A stretch of 64,000 nucleotides of DNA from CAKUIA01 sp044433115 (lineage in GTDB: Bacteria > Verrucomicrobiota > Verrucomicrobiia > Opitutales > Intestinicryptomonadaceae), in the NCBI GenBank assembly GCA_044433115.1, contig JAWXTY010000003.1, positions 29,779 to 93,778 of the forward strand, written 5' to 3'. Each line of letters begins with the position of its first letter. Within the stretch, counting starts at the first letter, position 1. Shown one piece after another: positions 53,393-62,939 of the stretch. The notes below the pieces were generated by a model. It made no database searches. It saw nothing but the letters and a program-made list of their open reading frames with translations, and was not told where the DNA came from. The translations under genes were made by a program, and so were the position numbers.

Positions 53393-54178
53393 TTATAGCT
53401 TTACAAGGTGATTTATAAAATATTCATCGCCAATTTTAACAGGCTTTCTCATTCCTTTTAATAAGAATGCTCTAGCTCTTTCCACACTTTCAGCTATGCT
53501 CAAACCCTTTGCGAAATTTGCACATATACAAGCACTTAGCGTGCAACCACTGCCATGAGTGTTGATATTTTTAATCCTTGTTGTTTTGTATTTATAAATT
53601 TTGCCACTCTTTAAATATAAAATATCCTCAATATCATCGCCTTCTAAATGTCCTCCCTTTAGCAGAACTGAAGTGTTGTATTTTTGAGATAAATGCTTTG
53701 ACATTTCTTCTAAATTTGAGAAATCATCGCTATTTAGCAAGGCTTTAGCCTCGTCTAAGTTGGGAGTAATTAGCTCGGCAAGAGGTAGTAATCGCCTTTC
53801 AAGGCTTTCAATTGCGTCGTCTTTAAGTAACTTCGCAAGGCTTGTGGCTATCATAACAGTGTCGGCAACAAAGCGTATATGAGGGTTTGCTTCAACAAAA
53901 TCTGCAAGAATTTCTATATTTGCCTTATCGTAGAGCATACCACATTTTAGGGCGTCTATTTCGAAGTAGGAATTGACAGTGTCTAACTGAGATTTCAAAA
54001 AGGAAGCAGGAAGTGGAGCAATGTCAGTAACTTTATTAGGGTTTTGTGCAGTCAACGACGCTATTGCCATTGTAGCGAACACGCCATTTTGGGCAATACT
54101 TAGCATATCTGCCTGTACGCCTGCCCCACAACCAGAGTCGCTACTTGCAACTGTTAAAGCTATTTTAATTTTTTTCAC
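53393..54178 (-). CDS. thiD: Hydroxymethylpyrimidine (phosphate) kinase
   Basis: 261 residues, ribokinase fold. Phosphorylates HMP and HMP-P in thiamine synthesis. Signatures are TVASSDSGCGAGVQAD at the start, ITPNLDEAKALL, VLLKGGHLEGD and the catalytic Asn-Thr-His-Gly-Ser-Gly-Cys loop NTHGSGCTLSA. No other thi gene is near. It is likely co-transcribed with tsaD. Confidence 0.92.
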   Translation of the reverse strand: MKKIKIALTVASSDSGCGAGVQADMLSIAQNGVFATMAIASLTAQNPNKVTDIAPLPASFLKSQLDTVNSYFEIDALKCGMLYDKANIEILADFVEANPHIRFVADTVMIATSLAKLLKDDAIESLERRLLPLAELITPNLDEAKALLNSDDFSNLEEMSKHLSQKYNTSVLLKGGHLEGDDIEDILYLKSGKIYKYKTTRIKNINTHGSGCTLSACICANFAKGLSIAESVERARAFLLKGMRKPVKIGDEYFINHLVKL

Positions 54179-54269
54179 AATAAATACAATGCACTATTTG
54201 ACAAATCTTTCAAGATTTGCTTTTATTATTTTTATCTTATTCATTAGATACAATAAGCCCCATAAATAT

Positions 54270-55610
54270 ATGAAAAAAAGCACAGACATACTTTTCGACT
54301 TCTCTAAAAGAGATGACAAAGCTCAAGAGAGCGTTCCTCTTAACGCCCCTTTAGCTCGACGTATGCGTCCAAGAAATTTGAGCGAGATTGCAGGGCATAA
54401 GCATATATTGTCTGAAAATAGCCTTTTGCATAGATTGATAGAAAATGATAATTTTGGCTCTATAATTTTATATGGACCTCCTGGTTGTGGCAAAACTACT
54501 TTAGCTGAAGTCATTGCAAAGGCGACAAATTCTCGTTTTGTTAAGATAAATGCTGTGCTTTCGAATGTTGCAGAACTTAGAGACCAACTTAAGCTTGCTA
54601 AATTCAATTCAGAGCAACGCACTATTTTATTTATAGACGAAATTCATCGTTTCAATAAATCTCAGCAAGACCTCCTTTTGCCTGATGTAGAAGAGGGGAC
54701 TATTAGGCTAATTGGGGCTACGACTCATAACCCTGCCTTTTTTGTAAATGCTCCACTATTGTCGAGAAGCCATTTGTTCCATTTGGAAAATTTAAGCGAA
54801 GAGGAAGTTGTTGAAGTCTTAGAGCGTGCTTTGAAAGATGTAGAGCGAGGTTTGGGAGGCTATGAATGCAGTATAGAAAGGGACTTATTACTATTTATAG
54901 CAAAGATTAGCGATGGCGATTTAAGGCGAGCATTGAACGCCCTTGAAACTATAGTCTTGGCAAAGGGCATTAAGTCTACCGTAAGCGAAGAAGATTTAAA
55001 AGTCTTTGCCCAAGAGAGACAAATACGCTACGACTCCAACGAAGACGAGCATTACGACACTATTAGTGCCTTTATCAAAAGTATGAGAGGTAGCGACCCA
55101 GACGCTGCTATGTATTGGCTAATTAAAATGCTTGCAGGAGGCGAAGACCCTCGCTTCATTGCCAGACGCTTGATTATATTTGCCTCAGAGGACATAGGGT
55201 TAGCAGACTCAAGAGCCTTGTTAATTGCAAATGCTACCTTTGACGCTGTGCAAAAAGTTGGTCTGCCAGAATGTGAATTGACATTGAGCCACGCTGTCTT
55301 ATTTATGGCTACAGCCCCTAAGAGCAATTCAGCCACGACTGCTTTATTTACAGCCAAAGCCCATTTTAGAGAAAATGCTGTGCAGAAAGTTCCTCTACAT
55401 TTAAGGGACGCACACAATAAATTCAACAAGAGCTTAGGCAATGGTAAAGAGTATATATATCCACACGACTGCCCAGAACATATTAGTGGACAAGATTATT
55501 TAGAGAAAAATGTAAAATTTTATACACCAAGTTTGTATGGGGCTGAAAAACAAATTGCTGAACGTCTTGACAAATTCAAAAAAATCAAGAAGAATATAAA
55601 AAATATATAA
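54270..55610 (+). CDS. rarA: Replication-associated recombination protein A (RarA/MgsA AAA+ ATPase)
   Basis: 446 residues from the ATG at 54270; the frame extends upstream but antisense to thiD. AAA+ clamp-loader family. Walker A is LYGPPGCGKTTLAE, Walker B/DEAD-like is LFIDEIHRFNK, sensor 1 is LIGATTHNPAF. The C-terminal tetramerisation region contains DPDAAMYWLIKMLAGGEDP, then RFIARRLIIFASEDIGLAD. RarA acts at stalled replication forks with SSB and RecA. It heads a probable run of three plus-strand genes. Confidence 0.93.
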   Translation: MKKSTDILFDFSKRDDKAQESVPLNAPLARRMRPRNLSEIAGHKHILSENSLLHRLIENDNFGSIILYGPPGCGKTTLAEVIAKATNSRFVKINAVLSNVAELRDQLKLAKFNSEQRTILFIDEIHRFNKSQQDLLLPDVEEGTIRLIGATTHNPAFFVNAPLLSRSHLFHLENLSEEEVVEVLERALKDVERGLGGYECSIERDLLLFIAKISDGDLRRALNALETIVLAKGIKSTVSEEDLKVFAQERQIRYDSNEDEHYDTISAFIKSMRGSDPDAAMYWLIKMLAGGEDPRFIARRLIIFASEDIGLADSRALLIANATFDAVQKVGLPECELTLSHAVLFMATAPKSNSATTALFTAKAHFRENAVQKVPLHLRDAHNKFNKSLGNGKEYIYPHDCPEHISGQDYLEKNVKFYTPSLYGAEKQIAERLDKFKKIKKNIKNI

Positions 55611-55631
55611 AATATAAAAAATAAAAGCATA

Positions 55632-56105
55632 ATGAATAATTCAGAAAACAATGATATAAATAATAGAGATGTGGCATTCTCTAAAGTTGCAATAAATAGA
55701 AGGATAGACTTGGGCTTTTGGAAGAGCCTTGAGAGTTGCTCTGTGATTGCATTGGGTATCTTGTTGTCAGCATTGATATTCCCTTCGGCTATAAGCTTTG
55801 GCAATATATTCTCTTTTGCAGGCTTGGCTGTTTTGATTTGGGTGCTAAATTTCATCTTGCGTCCATTTTTGGTATTGTTCACTTTGCCTTTCATTATTTT
55901 CACTTTTGGAGCAGGTATGATACTTGTAAACGCTCTTGTGGTTTGGATAGCTTCAGGCATAATCCCCGAAGTCAAGTTTAGCTCTTATCTCTATGCAGTC
56001 TTTACTGCCTTTATTATAGAAGTCGTCTCTTGGATTGTGGCTATATTCAAGCGTGAAAGAGTTATAAAAAGAGCAAAAAAGAAGAATGATGTCATTGATG
56101 TATAA
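55632..56105 (+). CDS. Small membrane protein, Phage_holin_4_2-like
   Basis: 157 residues. Four predicted transmembrane helices (about 34-55, 58-80, 86-110, 118-138). The segment LNFILRPFLVLFTLPFIIFT is characteristic of the family annotated as mycobacterial four-TM phage holin superfamily IV, which is mostly chromosomal and of unknown function. It starts 22 bases after rarA and overlaps the next gene by 20 bases. No phage genes are nearby, so holin function is doubtful. Confidence 0.75.
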   Translation: MNNSENNDINNRDVAFSKVAINRRIDLGFWKSLESCSVIALGILLSALIFPSAISFGNIFSFAGLAVLIWVLNFILRPFLVLFTLPFIIFTFGAGMILVNALVVWIASGIIPEVKFSSYLYAVFTAFIIEVVSWIVAIFKRERVIKRAKKKNDVIDV

Positions 56106-56703
56106 GAGGCTTTTTGTAGCGATATTATCTCTTTTAAGCTTCTTTAGTGTATTTAGTTACGCTAAGGAAAAGGCTTTTGATAGCGATGTTGTATTCTTTA
56201 TTAGCCCCCAAGATGTGCTTAGTACCTACGAGGGCAAGTGGGCAGGCTCAAAACAATTATATCTAAAGGGTAAACTCTTGGGCGATACTGTAGTTGACTC
56301 AAGCAACACGCTTCTTAGCAATAATCTCTTATCTTATTCAAGGCAAGAGCGACTTTTAGATAAGCCCTTGTTGATTAATGCAACTATACTCAGTCTTGGC
56401 AACAAGTTATATATGAGTACTAAAGACGATAATAACAAGGATGTAATTTACGAAGGCATAATCAAGAGTAATTCCGTGGAGTGGTTTAGAGCTGAAAAAA
56501 TCTTTGCCTACGATTATACTAAAGACATTTTTATAAAAAAAGGCGATGAAATGCTAATTCAGACATATTCTGTAAAACCCTTTGCCACAGAGTCCTCTTT
56601 AATGTATATAGAGTATAAAGGCACGCTTTCTAAGGGAAACCCCAACGAGCCTGCCTTGGAAATAAATGAAAAAAACTTGGATATTTCTAAGCTTAGAATG
56701 TAG
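56086..56703 (+). CDS. Secreted protein of unknown function
   Basis: 205 residues. A signal peptide (KRLFVAILSLLSFFSVFSYA) is followed by a soluble, probably beta-rich region with YEGKWAGSKQLYLKGKLLGD and later LIQTYSVKPFATESSLMYIE. This resembles lipocalin-like or DUF1579-like barrels, but no family can be named. Alternative in-frame starts are at 56086, 56089 and 56098. The 20-base overlap with the preceding membrane protein suggests translational coupling. Confidence 0.65.
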   Translation: MMSLMYKRLFVAILSLLSFFSVFSYAKEKAFDSDVVFFISPQDVLSTYEGKWAGSKQLYLKGKLLGDTVVDSSNTLLSNNLLSYSRQERLLDKPLLINATILSLGNKLYMSTKDDNNKDVIYEGIIKSNSVEWFRAEKIFAYDYTKDIFIKKGDEMLIQTYSVKPFATESSLMYIEYKGTLSKGNPNEPALEINEKNLDISKLRM

Positions 56704-56820
56704 GGAGTAAGTCTGTTTTCAAAAAAATATAATTTTTTTCAAAAGCCCTCTTTTGCTTAAATACTAGCTTTATAGCCTAATTGTTACCTTATAGGAACTA
56801 TCACACAAAATTGTGCCTAC

Positions 56821-56849
56821 TTTACAAATTCTTATCTTTGTGCTAATAT
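56821..56849 (+). promoter_or_regulatory. Sigma-70 promoter of the alkylsulfatase-like gene
   Basis: TTTACA (56821-56826), a 17-base spacer and TAATAT (56844-56849) lie 39 bases ahead of the ATG. AAAAGGATAAG supplies the ribosome-binding site. This is the best promoter match seen in the window. Confidence 0.6.
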
Positions 56850-56887
56850 ATGCCCCGTAAAAAGGACGATAACAAAAGGATAAGAAA

Positions 56888-58297
56888 ATGAAAAAGACTA
56901 TATTATTCACTATGATAGCAATCTCAAGTTTGAACTTAGTTGCCCACGAGCATTGCGAAACACCAGAAACTCAAACTCTACGCAATCAAGCAAAGGAGTT
57001 CGAAAGAAGTATTGTTAAGGTTGCAGATAATGTATCTGTTGCCTTGGGATACGACGCTTCGAATGTAACTATGATTGAGGGCGAAAATGGCTCTATATTA
57101 GTAGACGCAGGTATGATACCATCTATAACTGCTCAAATCTATGCAGATTTCAAAAAGATTTCTACAAAGCCTATAGTTGCTATAATCCTAACTCACGGAC
57201 ACGGCGACCACACTATGGGCATTTCCTCTTTCTTGAAAGAAAACGAAAATGTGCGTATTTTTGCTAGAGAAAATTTTGGTATAGAAAATGAATTTGCAGC
57301 TAAAGTTGGCTACAAAAATCCAAGGGGCTACAAGCAAGCAGGTATGAAATTGCCTCCTGAGCAAAGGATAAATAATGGCGTTGCCCCTGTTGTATATGCA
57401 CCTAGTGGCAAGTACGAGAGCGACAAAAATGCAAAGCAAGCAAATGTCTATGCTCCATTTTCAAAAAAGCTAATCACAGATATAATAGACCACAAGCAAA
57501 GAGTTACTATAGAGGGCATAGAGCTTGAGCTTATCCCTGCCGATGGCGAGACTGCCGACCACTTGTTGGTCTACTACCCTCAAAAAAGCATACTCTTTTC
57601 TGGCGATATGATTTACAAGTCTTTCCCTAATTTATACGCAATTCGTGGCACTAATTACAGAGACGTAAACAACTGGATACAAGCTCTAAACCTTATGCTA
57701 GAATACAATGCAAAAGACTTAATTATGGGACACACTGCCCCTATTATAGGAAAGGCAAATGTAGAAAAAGCCCTAACTAACTATAGAGACGCAATAGAAT
57801 ATGTATTCAAAAAGACTATAGAAGGTATGAATAAGTCTATGAAGCCTGACGAGCTAGTTGAATATGTAAAGCTACCTGAGCATTTAGCTACAGACCCTTA
57901 TTTAGGCGAGTACTATGGCAGAGTTGATTGGGCTGTTCGCAATATACACAATGGCTACTTGGGCTGGTTCGATGGCAATGTTGCAAACTTAATCCCATTA
58001 GCTAAGCAAGAAGAAGCTTTGAATTGGGCTAAGGCTCTTGGAGGTGTAGAGAAATTATACGAGCTTGCTCAAAGTGCTATTGGCGAAAAGAATTATCAAT
58101 GGTGCATAGAGCTTGGCGATAGGCTTTTAGCTATAGATAGCAACAATCAAGCCTACAAGGACTTAATGGCACAAGCTCTAAGACTTAAAGCAGACAACAC
58201 TCTAAATGCCACTGCAAGGAATTATTATAGAACTACAGCACGCCAACTCTTAGGCGAACTACCTACAGACTTCGAGCTATCAGGACACGCTCACTAA
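56888..58297 (+). CDS. Secreted alkyl/aryl-sulfatase of the metallo-beta-lactamase fold, short form
   Basis: 469 residues with a signal peptide (first about 19). The zinc motif LTHGHGDHTMG is at 101-111. ETADHLLVYYPQ, SGDMIYKSFPNLYAIRGTNY and IMGHTAPIIG follow the SdsA/BDS1 group. The alkylsulfatase dimerisation region starts near YYGRVDWAVRNIHNGYLGWF. SdsA1 is about 650 aa with a C-terminal SCP2-like domain; here that domain is missing. It probably hydrolyses organic sulfate esters in the periplasm with zinc and needs no formylglycine. Its promoter and the following terminator make it a single-gene unit. Confidence 0.8.
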   Translation: MKKTILFTMIAISSLNLVAHEHCETPETQTLRNQAKEFERSIVKVADNVSVALGYDASNVTMIEGENGSILVDAGMIPSITAQIYADFKKISTKPIVAIILTHGHGDHTMGISSFLKENENVRIFARENFGIENEFAAKVGYKNPRGYKQAGMKLPPEQRINNGVAPVVYAPSGKYESDKNAKQANVYAPFSKKLITDIIDHKQRVTIEGIELELIPADGETADHLLVYYPQKSILFSGDMIYKSFPNLYAIRGTNYRDVNNWIQALNLMLEYNAKDLIMGHTAPIIGKANVEKALTNYRDAIEYVFKKTIEGMNKSMKPDELVEYVKLPEHLATDPYLGEYYGRVDWAVRNIHNGYLGWFDGNVANLIPLAKQEEALNWAKALGGVEKLYELAQSAIGEKNYQWCIELGDRLLAIDSNNQAYKDLMAQALRLKADNTLNATARNYYRTTARQLLGELPTDFELSGHAH

Positions 58298-58330
58298 TTC
58301 ATAGAGCTAAAGTTCAATATAATTACACAC

Positions 58331-58370
58331 AAAAAAGCTAGAGGGCGATTTCCCCTCTAGCTTTTCTTTT
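58331..58370. terminator. Bidirectional terminator
   Basis: AAAAGCTAGAGGG (58333-58345) pairs with CCCTCTAGCTTTT (58353-58365), with A/T runs on both sides. It serves both converging genes. Confidence 0.85.
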
Positions 58371-58388
58371 GCTTTGTAGCTTAAAAGT

Positions 58389-61300
58389 TTACTTAATCTT
58401 TGCAGCTTCTGGAGCTTCAATTACAACTCTAAAGCCAACATTGTAAACCTTTTGCCAATCACTATATGGACGTCTTAGAGTAGTCTTGCCATAAACAGGT
58501 CTATCTCTCCAAGAACCACCACGAGCAACTGCCTTGCCTTCTACAACTTCGCCGCCTAATGTCTTAGTATAAGAACCATCTACCCATTCTGCAACGTTAC
58601 CAGCTATGTCGTGCAATCCAAATGGATTTGCTCCATAAGAACCAACTGAAACTGCAATCAAGTTGCCATCGTCTCTAGTGTGGTCTGCAGGTAAGTATGC
58701 GTAGTATTTGATAGGGTCTTTCATAGGAGTAGGGTTTACGCCCTTAACTGCTAGTTCCTTTGCTCTAATGTCTGCAAAGTTTTCTAACTTAGAATAGTCG
58801 TCTTTAGCATCGCCGAACCAGAAATCCTTGTCAGAGCCAGCACGAGCAGCCCATTCCCATTGAGTTTCTGTAGGTAAACTTACCTTTACGCCCAACTTTT
58901 CAGATAACCACGCACAGAATGCTTTAGCTTCAGTTTGACCTATTCTTACTACAGGTTGTTGAGCTTCGTTTGCAGGATAACCAGGGTTAATGTGGTCTTT
59001 CCATTGTCTATCTTGGTGTCCTGAATTGTGTTCAGCGTCGAATTGAGCGTAAAGCTCGTTAGTAACTTCGAACTTAGCCATATAGAAAGGAGTCTTAACT
59101 TCAGCTAGGGCAGCAGGACCTTCGTCATAGTATGAGTCGTTTGTACCTTGTACGAATGTACCAGCAGGTATTAGAACCATATCCATTTTCTTATCGCCAA
59201 CATTTACAGCAATATTTGCAGGTAACTTAGCGTCAGCAATCATAGCTTTTGCTTTGTCAGCGTCAAATGGGAAGCCTTCAGCCTTAGGAGCTTTTTCTGC
59301 TTTATGATTTAGAGCCTTGCCACGCTTACTAACTTTGAACTCTTCGCCAGCAATCTTGATAGTTTTGCTATTTGAGTCTAAGTCTATAGCCTTAGTTATG
59401 TCGAAGTCCTTGTCGTCTCTTTCGAAGAAGTCTTCTCTGCCAGAATATTTCTTAGCGAAAAATCTACGCAACTCTTCTTGTTCATAAGGGATTTCGCCGT
59501 CCCAAGTAACATCTTTCATTTCAGTCCCGAAAGTAATTTTCTTAGTTTTAGGCTTTCCTGTAGTCAAAGCTTCAGTCCAAGTGCCATGATAAGGTACATT
59601 TAAGTCTATCCAAGTGTATAGAACTTTCATTGCCTTGTCGTCTATATTTACGCCTTTGTGTCCCTTTTCTAAGATTTGAATTAACTCAGAAGTACTTGCG
59701 TGGAACTCTAATGGGCTTAGCAAGCCTTGATTACTTTCAGGGCCTGGTCTTCTAACGTAAGGGTGAAGAGCCAAATATGAGTTAGAGAAGTTTTTCCACT
59801 CATACTTTTCGTCTTTCTTAAAGTTAGGTATGCTCTTTTTAGAGTCATTATGACACTCTACGCAATAGAAGTCTAAAATAGGTTGAACTTCTCTATTGAA
59901 AGAGAAACCTCTAGCCTTGCCTAACCATTCTTGGATATTTTGAGAAGGTTTTTTAGCAGCAGTTGCGTGCATTTCTGGAGTTGTACCATTTTCTTCGTGG
60001 CAACCAACGCAACTTAGAGTTTCGCCGTGTTGAGCAGTTAACCAGCTTCTAAATAGAGCTAAAGCCTTGCCATCTGCGTCGAGAGGTTGTACAGAAAAAG
60101 GTCTTACAGCAGGAACAGTGAACATAGCAGAACCATCTTCTTCTACATCTACAGTGCCGTGAACACGCTTAACTTCCCAACCAGACTCTTGACCAATAGT
60201 TTCGTGGCTACCAGTGTCTCTATAAGCATAGTGGTATTCAAAAATTCTCAATTTCTTTACAGTACCTCTAGGTACGTCTTTTAGACCCAAGCCCTTGTAG
60301 ATGTCGTTTAAGAATACAGTGCCGTATTCAACATCTCTATCAGTTCTGTCAGGTATTGCTGCAGGTCTTGTTCTAGTCATCAAAGGCATAGCTTCGAAAA
60401 TGTCGTTGTCCTTATCAGTGTATAACAAAGTCATATTGTCGAATTTGTCTACTAGATATAGAGAGAAAGTATTCTCAGGCTTTACATTTACTTTTTGTAT
60501 GTGCTTACCAGGGATAGGCTTTAAGTCGCTAGTTCTCATAGAAACAATGATATAGTTTTCAGAGAGAGGGTAAGGGTGAATAAATTGTAGAGGAACGTCA
60601 TTAACTAGGCCGTCCATAACTCTAGGTATGTATTCTTCGCCCATTCCCATATATTGGTGAACTCTGCCTTGTGCTTCTTTGTTACCCTTAGATATATCAA
60701 ATAAGTGCAACTCGCCACTACGCATAATACCGTGGTGTCCACTAACGATAGCGATGAACTTGTTAGAGTCGCCAGGGATTTGTCTGCAATAGAACAAAGA
60801 GTTTGGCCAATAGCTATTAGAGCCGTAGTAAGAAGATTGACCAGTACCATCTGGGTTCATCTTCATAACAATTCTTGAGAAATAGTGAGAATTGTCAGTG
60901 TACTCCCATCTAGTGTACATAATTCTACCATCGTTCATAACTGTAGGATACCAAGATGTGTCTTGGTCGAAAGATAATTGACGAATACTATTGTCAAGCT
61001 CTTCTTCAGTTTGCAATCTTGGGTCTAACTTATACAAACTACTTACATAGTCGTTACCATTTACACAAGGTACAGCATTATAAGAAGCCGTACTCATATA
61101 AATCATATTGCCATCTGGCAAATAAACGCCATCGAAATTGTCTACCCCAACGTACTTTTCTACAGTAATAGGGCGAGCCTTCTTTGTCGCAAAGTCGTAT
61201 TCATAAATTTGCCAAGCATTATTGTCGTTTACAGAAGAGTAGAGCAACTTGTCATTATCCCAATTTACGTCTACATCTGTTATACCCTTAGTATCTGGCT

Positions 61301-61736
61301 TGAAGAACAACTCAGCCTCATTAGGTTTTGTGATATCCATCTTATACAAAGCGTCGTTATATTGCTTTGCTACCCCTGGGTGCTTAGTTAAACTAACATT
61401 ACCTTGCCAGTTAGGAGTTAACATCTTTGCAGGAGTCTTGTTGTCTCTCTTAATGAAAATCCACTCTTTGTGTTTTTGCACAAGAGGATTTTGCAAAAGA
61501 GCTTCTTGAGCGAAAGCGTCAAACTCGTCTTGAAATTCCTTAGAGTCCTTTTTGCTTGCGTAGTCTGCTTTGTATTGAGCTAATTTTTCTGCATACTTCT
61601 TTGGGTAAGCAGAGTCCTTAGACATATCTTCTATAGCTTTTGCAACATTATCTATATTGTAAGTCTGTGCCATTGCCAAACTTGCAAATAGAAATGAGCT
61701 AAGCCCTATTAGTAGGTGCTTTTTCATCATAATCAT
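58389..61736 (-). CDS. Secreted HzsA-like / dihaem cytochrome c / SUMF1-domain protein
   Basis: 1115 residues with signal peptide (about 1-23, ending SLAMA). Residues about 150-560 look like a beta-propeller of TolB type (DVNWDNDKLLYSS, MNDGRIMYTRWEY) related to the hydrazine-synthase alpha region. Two haem c sites follow: CVGCH at 576-580 and CVECH at 625-629. From about 850 a SUMF1/C-lectin-like domain begins (MVLIPAGTFVQGTND), with GNVAEWVDGSYT and ARGGSWRDRP. The two catalytic Cys of formylglycine-generating enzyme, expected just after GGSW, are absent. Such fusions occur in Lentisphaerae and Planctomycetes. A redox or binding role in the periplasm is likely. Confidence 0.82.
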   Translation of the reverse strand: MIMMKKHLLIGLSSFLFASLAMAQTYNIDNVAKAIEDMSKDSAYPKKYAEKLAQYKADYASKKDSKEFQDEFDAFAQEALLQNPLVQKHKEWIFIKRDNKTPAKMLTPNWQGNVSLTKHPGVAKQYNDALYKMDITKPNEAELFFKPDTKGITDVDVNWDNDKLLYSSVNDNNAWQIYEYDFATKKARPITVEKYVGVDNFDGVYLPDGNMIYMSTASYNAVPCVNGNDYVSSLYKLDPRLQTEEELDNSIRQLSFDQDTSWYPTVMNDGRIMYTRWEYTDNSHYFSRIVMKMNPDGTGQSSYYGSNSYWPNSLFYCRQIPGDSNKFIAIVSGHHGIMRSGELHLFDISKGNKEAQGRVHQYMGMGEEYIPRVMDGLVNDVPLQFIHPYPLSENYIIVSMRTSDLKPIPGKHIQKVNVKPENTFSLYLVDKFDNMTLLYTDKDNDIFEAMPLMTRTRPAAIPDRTDRDVEYGTVFLNDIYKGLGLKDVPRGTVKKLRIFEYHYAYRDTGSHETIGQESGWEVKRVHGTVDVEEDGSAMFTVPAVRPFSVQPLDADGKALALFRSWLTAQHGETLSCVGCHEENGTTPEMHATAAKKPSQNIQEWLGKARGFSFNREVQPILDFYCVECHNDSKKSIPNFKKDEKYEWKNFSNSYLALHPYVRRPGPESNQGLLSPLEFHASTSELIQILEKGHKGVNIDDKAMKVLYTWIDLNVPYHGTWTEALTTGKPKTKKITFGTEMKDVTWDGEIPYEQEELRRFFAKKYSGREDFFERDDKDFDITKAIDLDSNSKTIKIAGEEFKVSKRGKALNHKAEKAPKAEGFPFDADKAKAMIADAKLPANIAVNVGDKKMDMVLIPAGTFVQGTNDSYYDEGPAALAEVKTPFYMAKFEVTNELYAQFDAEHNSGHQDRQWKDHINPGYPANEAQQPVVRIGQTEAKAFCAWLSEKLGVKVSLPTETQWEWAARAGSDKDFWFGDAKDDYSKLENFADIRAKELAVKGVNPTPMKDPIKYYAYLPADHTRDDGNLIAVSVGSYGANPFGLHDIAGNVAEWVDGSYTKTLGGEVVEGKAVARGGSWRDRPVYGKTTLRRPYSDWQKVYNVGFRVVIEAPEAAKIK

Positions 61737-61872
61737 ACTTTGTTAAAAATATATTGTTTATATTGTTTTTTTAAAGAGCATTTTCTAAAAATCACCCTTT
61801 TTTTAATTTCACTTGATATTAAAGCCTTTTAAGGCGAGTGTGTAAACAATAAAAATCAAAAATTTAAAAAAA

Positions 61873-61903
61873 TAAAAAGCCCCTAAATTTTTTAGGAGCT
61901 TAT
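61873..61903 (-). terminator. Terminator after the Sel1 lipoprotein
   Basis: On the minus strand AAGCTCCTAAA pairs with TTTAGGGGCTT (one mismatch), followed by TTTTATTTTTT. Confidence 0.75.
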
Positions 61904-61934
61904 CTAGTTTGTTCTTTGTTTTTTTAAGTGGCTA

Positions 61935-62918
61935 CTATTGCAATTCTAAGAAGATTTGTTGGGCTTTTTCTTGGTTTTTTTCTGTTCCTATGCCATTTGC
62001 GTAGAGGTTGGATAATACAAATTTTGCACTTCTTTCGCCAGCGTCTGCAAGTTCTTTATAGAGCTTAAAGGCTTCTTCTTGATTTTTTTCGAGAGCATAG
62101 CCATTTAGGTAAATGGAAGCTAGGGCTGATTTTGCATTATTATTTGTCTTAGCCTTTTCTTTTAATAGATTGAATATGTTGCTTTGGGCAAGTTTTGTAT
62201 CTATAGTTTTTGCGAACTTTGCTAGGGTAGCCCAAGTTGCATTTAAGTCTGCCTTAGCTGTTTTTTCTAAGTATTTTAGGGCTTCTTCTTGGTTTTTTTC
62301 TACACCTGTTCCATAGAAGTAGCAGTCTGCAACTAGTAATAGGGCTTGCTTATTGCCATTTTGGGCGAAATCTTGAGCGAGGGCAAATCCCTTAGGCTCG
62401 TCTTTTTCAACACCTATAGCATTTAGGTAGCAAGAGGCTAGGCTAATTTGAGCATTTTCGTCGCCAGATTGAGCAACTTTTTCAGTTATATCAAATGCAG
62501 CCTTTAGATTTATGTCAGTGCCAATACCTTGAGTGTAGCATCTTAGTAGGTTGGGCAAAGAGCGAGCGTGTCCTTGTTCTACAGCAGATTTAAAGCAATT
62601 AAAAGCTTCTGTGTCATTTTTTGCAGTGCCACGAGCTGTTACGTGGAATATGCCAAGCATATAGAGGGCTTCTAAATTGCCTGCTTGGGCTTCTTTTTGC
62701 ATTGTTTCAAAGGCTTTTGCGTCATTTTGTTCAACGCCTGTGCCGTTTAAGTAGGCTAGCCCCAAGTCGTAATCATTTTGGGGTACTTGGCAAGTTTTGT
62801 TATCTTCGCAATGCGTATCTTTACAATCTTTATTGCAAGGTTTGCAGGCAAAGAGGCTTAGGCTCAAGGCTATAGTTAATATATATATTATTTTCTTAGA
62901 AATATTCAAATTTTTCAT
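61935..62918 (-). CDS. Sel1-repeat lipoprotein
   Basis: 327 residues. A lipoprotein signal ends LSLFAC, with the lipidated Cys at about 25. A Cys-rich linker (CKPCNKDCKDTHCEDNKTC) follows, then about seven Sel1 repeats (for example DYDLGLAYLNGTGVEQNDAK, NLEALYMLGIFHVTARGT, KQALLLVADCYFYGTGVEK). The repeats build an alpha solenoid for protein binding. The Cys cluster just after the lipid anchor is unusual. It is transcribed alone. Confidence 0.88.
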   Translation of the reverse strand: MKNLNISKKIIYILTIALSLSLFACKPCNKDCKDTHCEDNKTCQVPQNDYDLGLAYLNGTGVEQNDAKAFETMQKEAQAGNLEALYMLGIFHVTARGTAKNDTEAFNCFKSAVEQGHARSLPNLLRCYTQGIGTDINLKAAFDITEKVAQSGDENAQISLASCYLNAIGVEKDEPKGFALAQDFAQNGNKQALLLVADCYFYGTGVEKNQEEALKYLEKTAKADLNATWATLAKFAKTIDTKLAQSNIFNLLKEKAKTNNNAKSALASIYLNGYALEKNQEEAFKLYKELADAGERSAKFVLSNLYANGIGTEKNQEKAQQIFLELQ

Positions 62919-62939
62919 TTAATTAGCAATTCTTAAGAG

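Noticed and set aside
54021..54269. Upstream extension of the rarA frame
   Set aside because: It is antisense to thiD. The ATG at 54270 gives the usual RarA start.
55632..56105. Prophage holin
   Set aside because: The family name is misleading; no lysin, capsid or integrase gene is near, and the gene follows rarA directly.
58389..61736. Formylglycine-generating enzyme for the sulfatases
   Set aside because: The SUMF1 domain lacks the two active-site Cys after GGSW.
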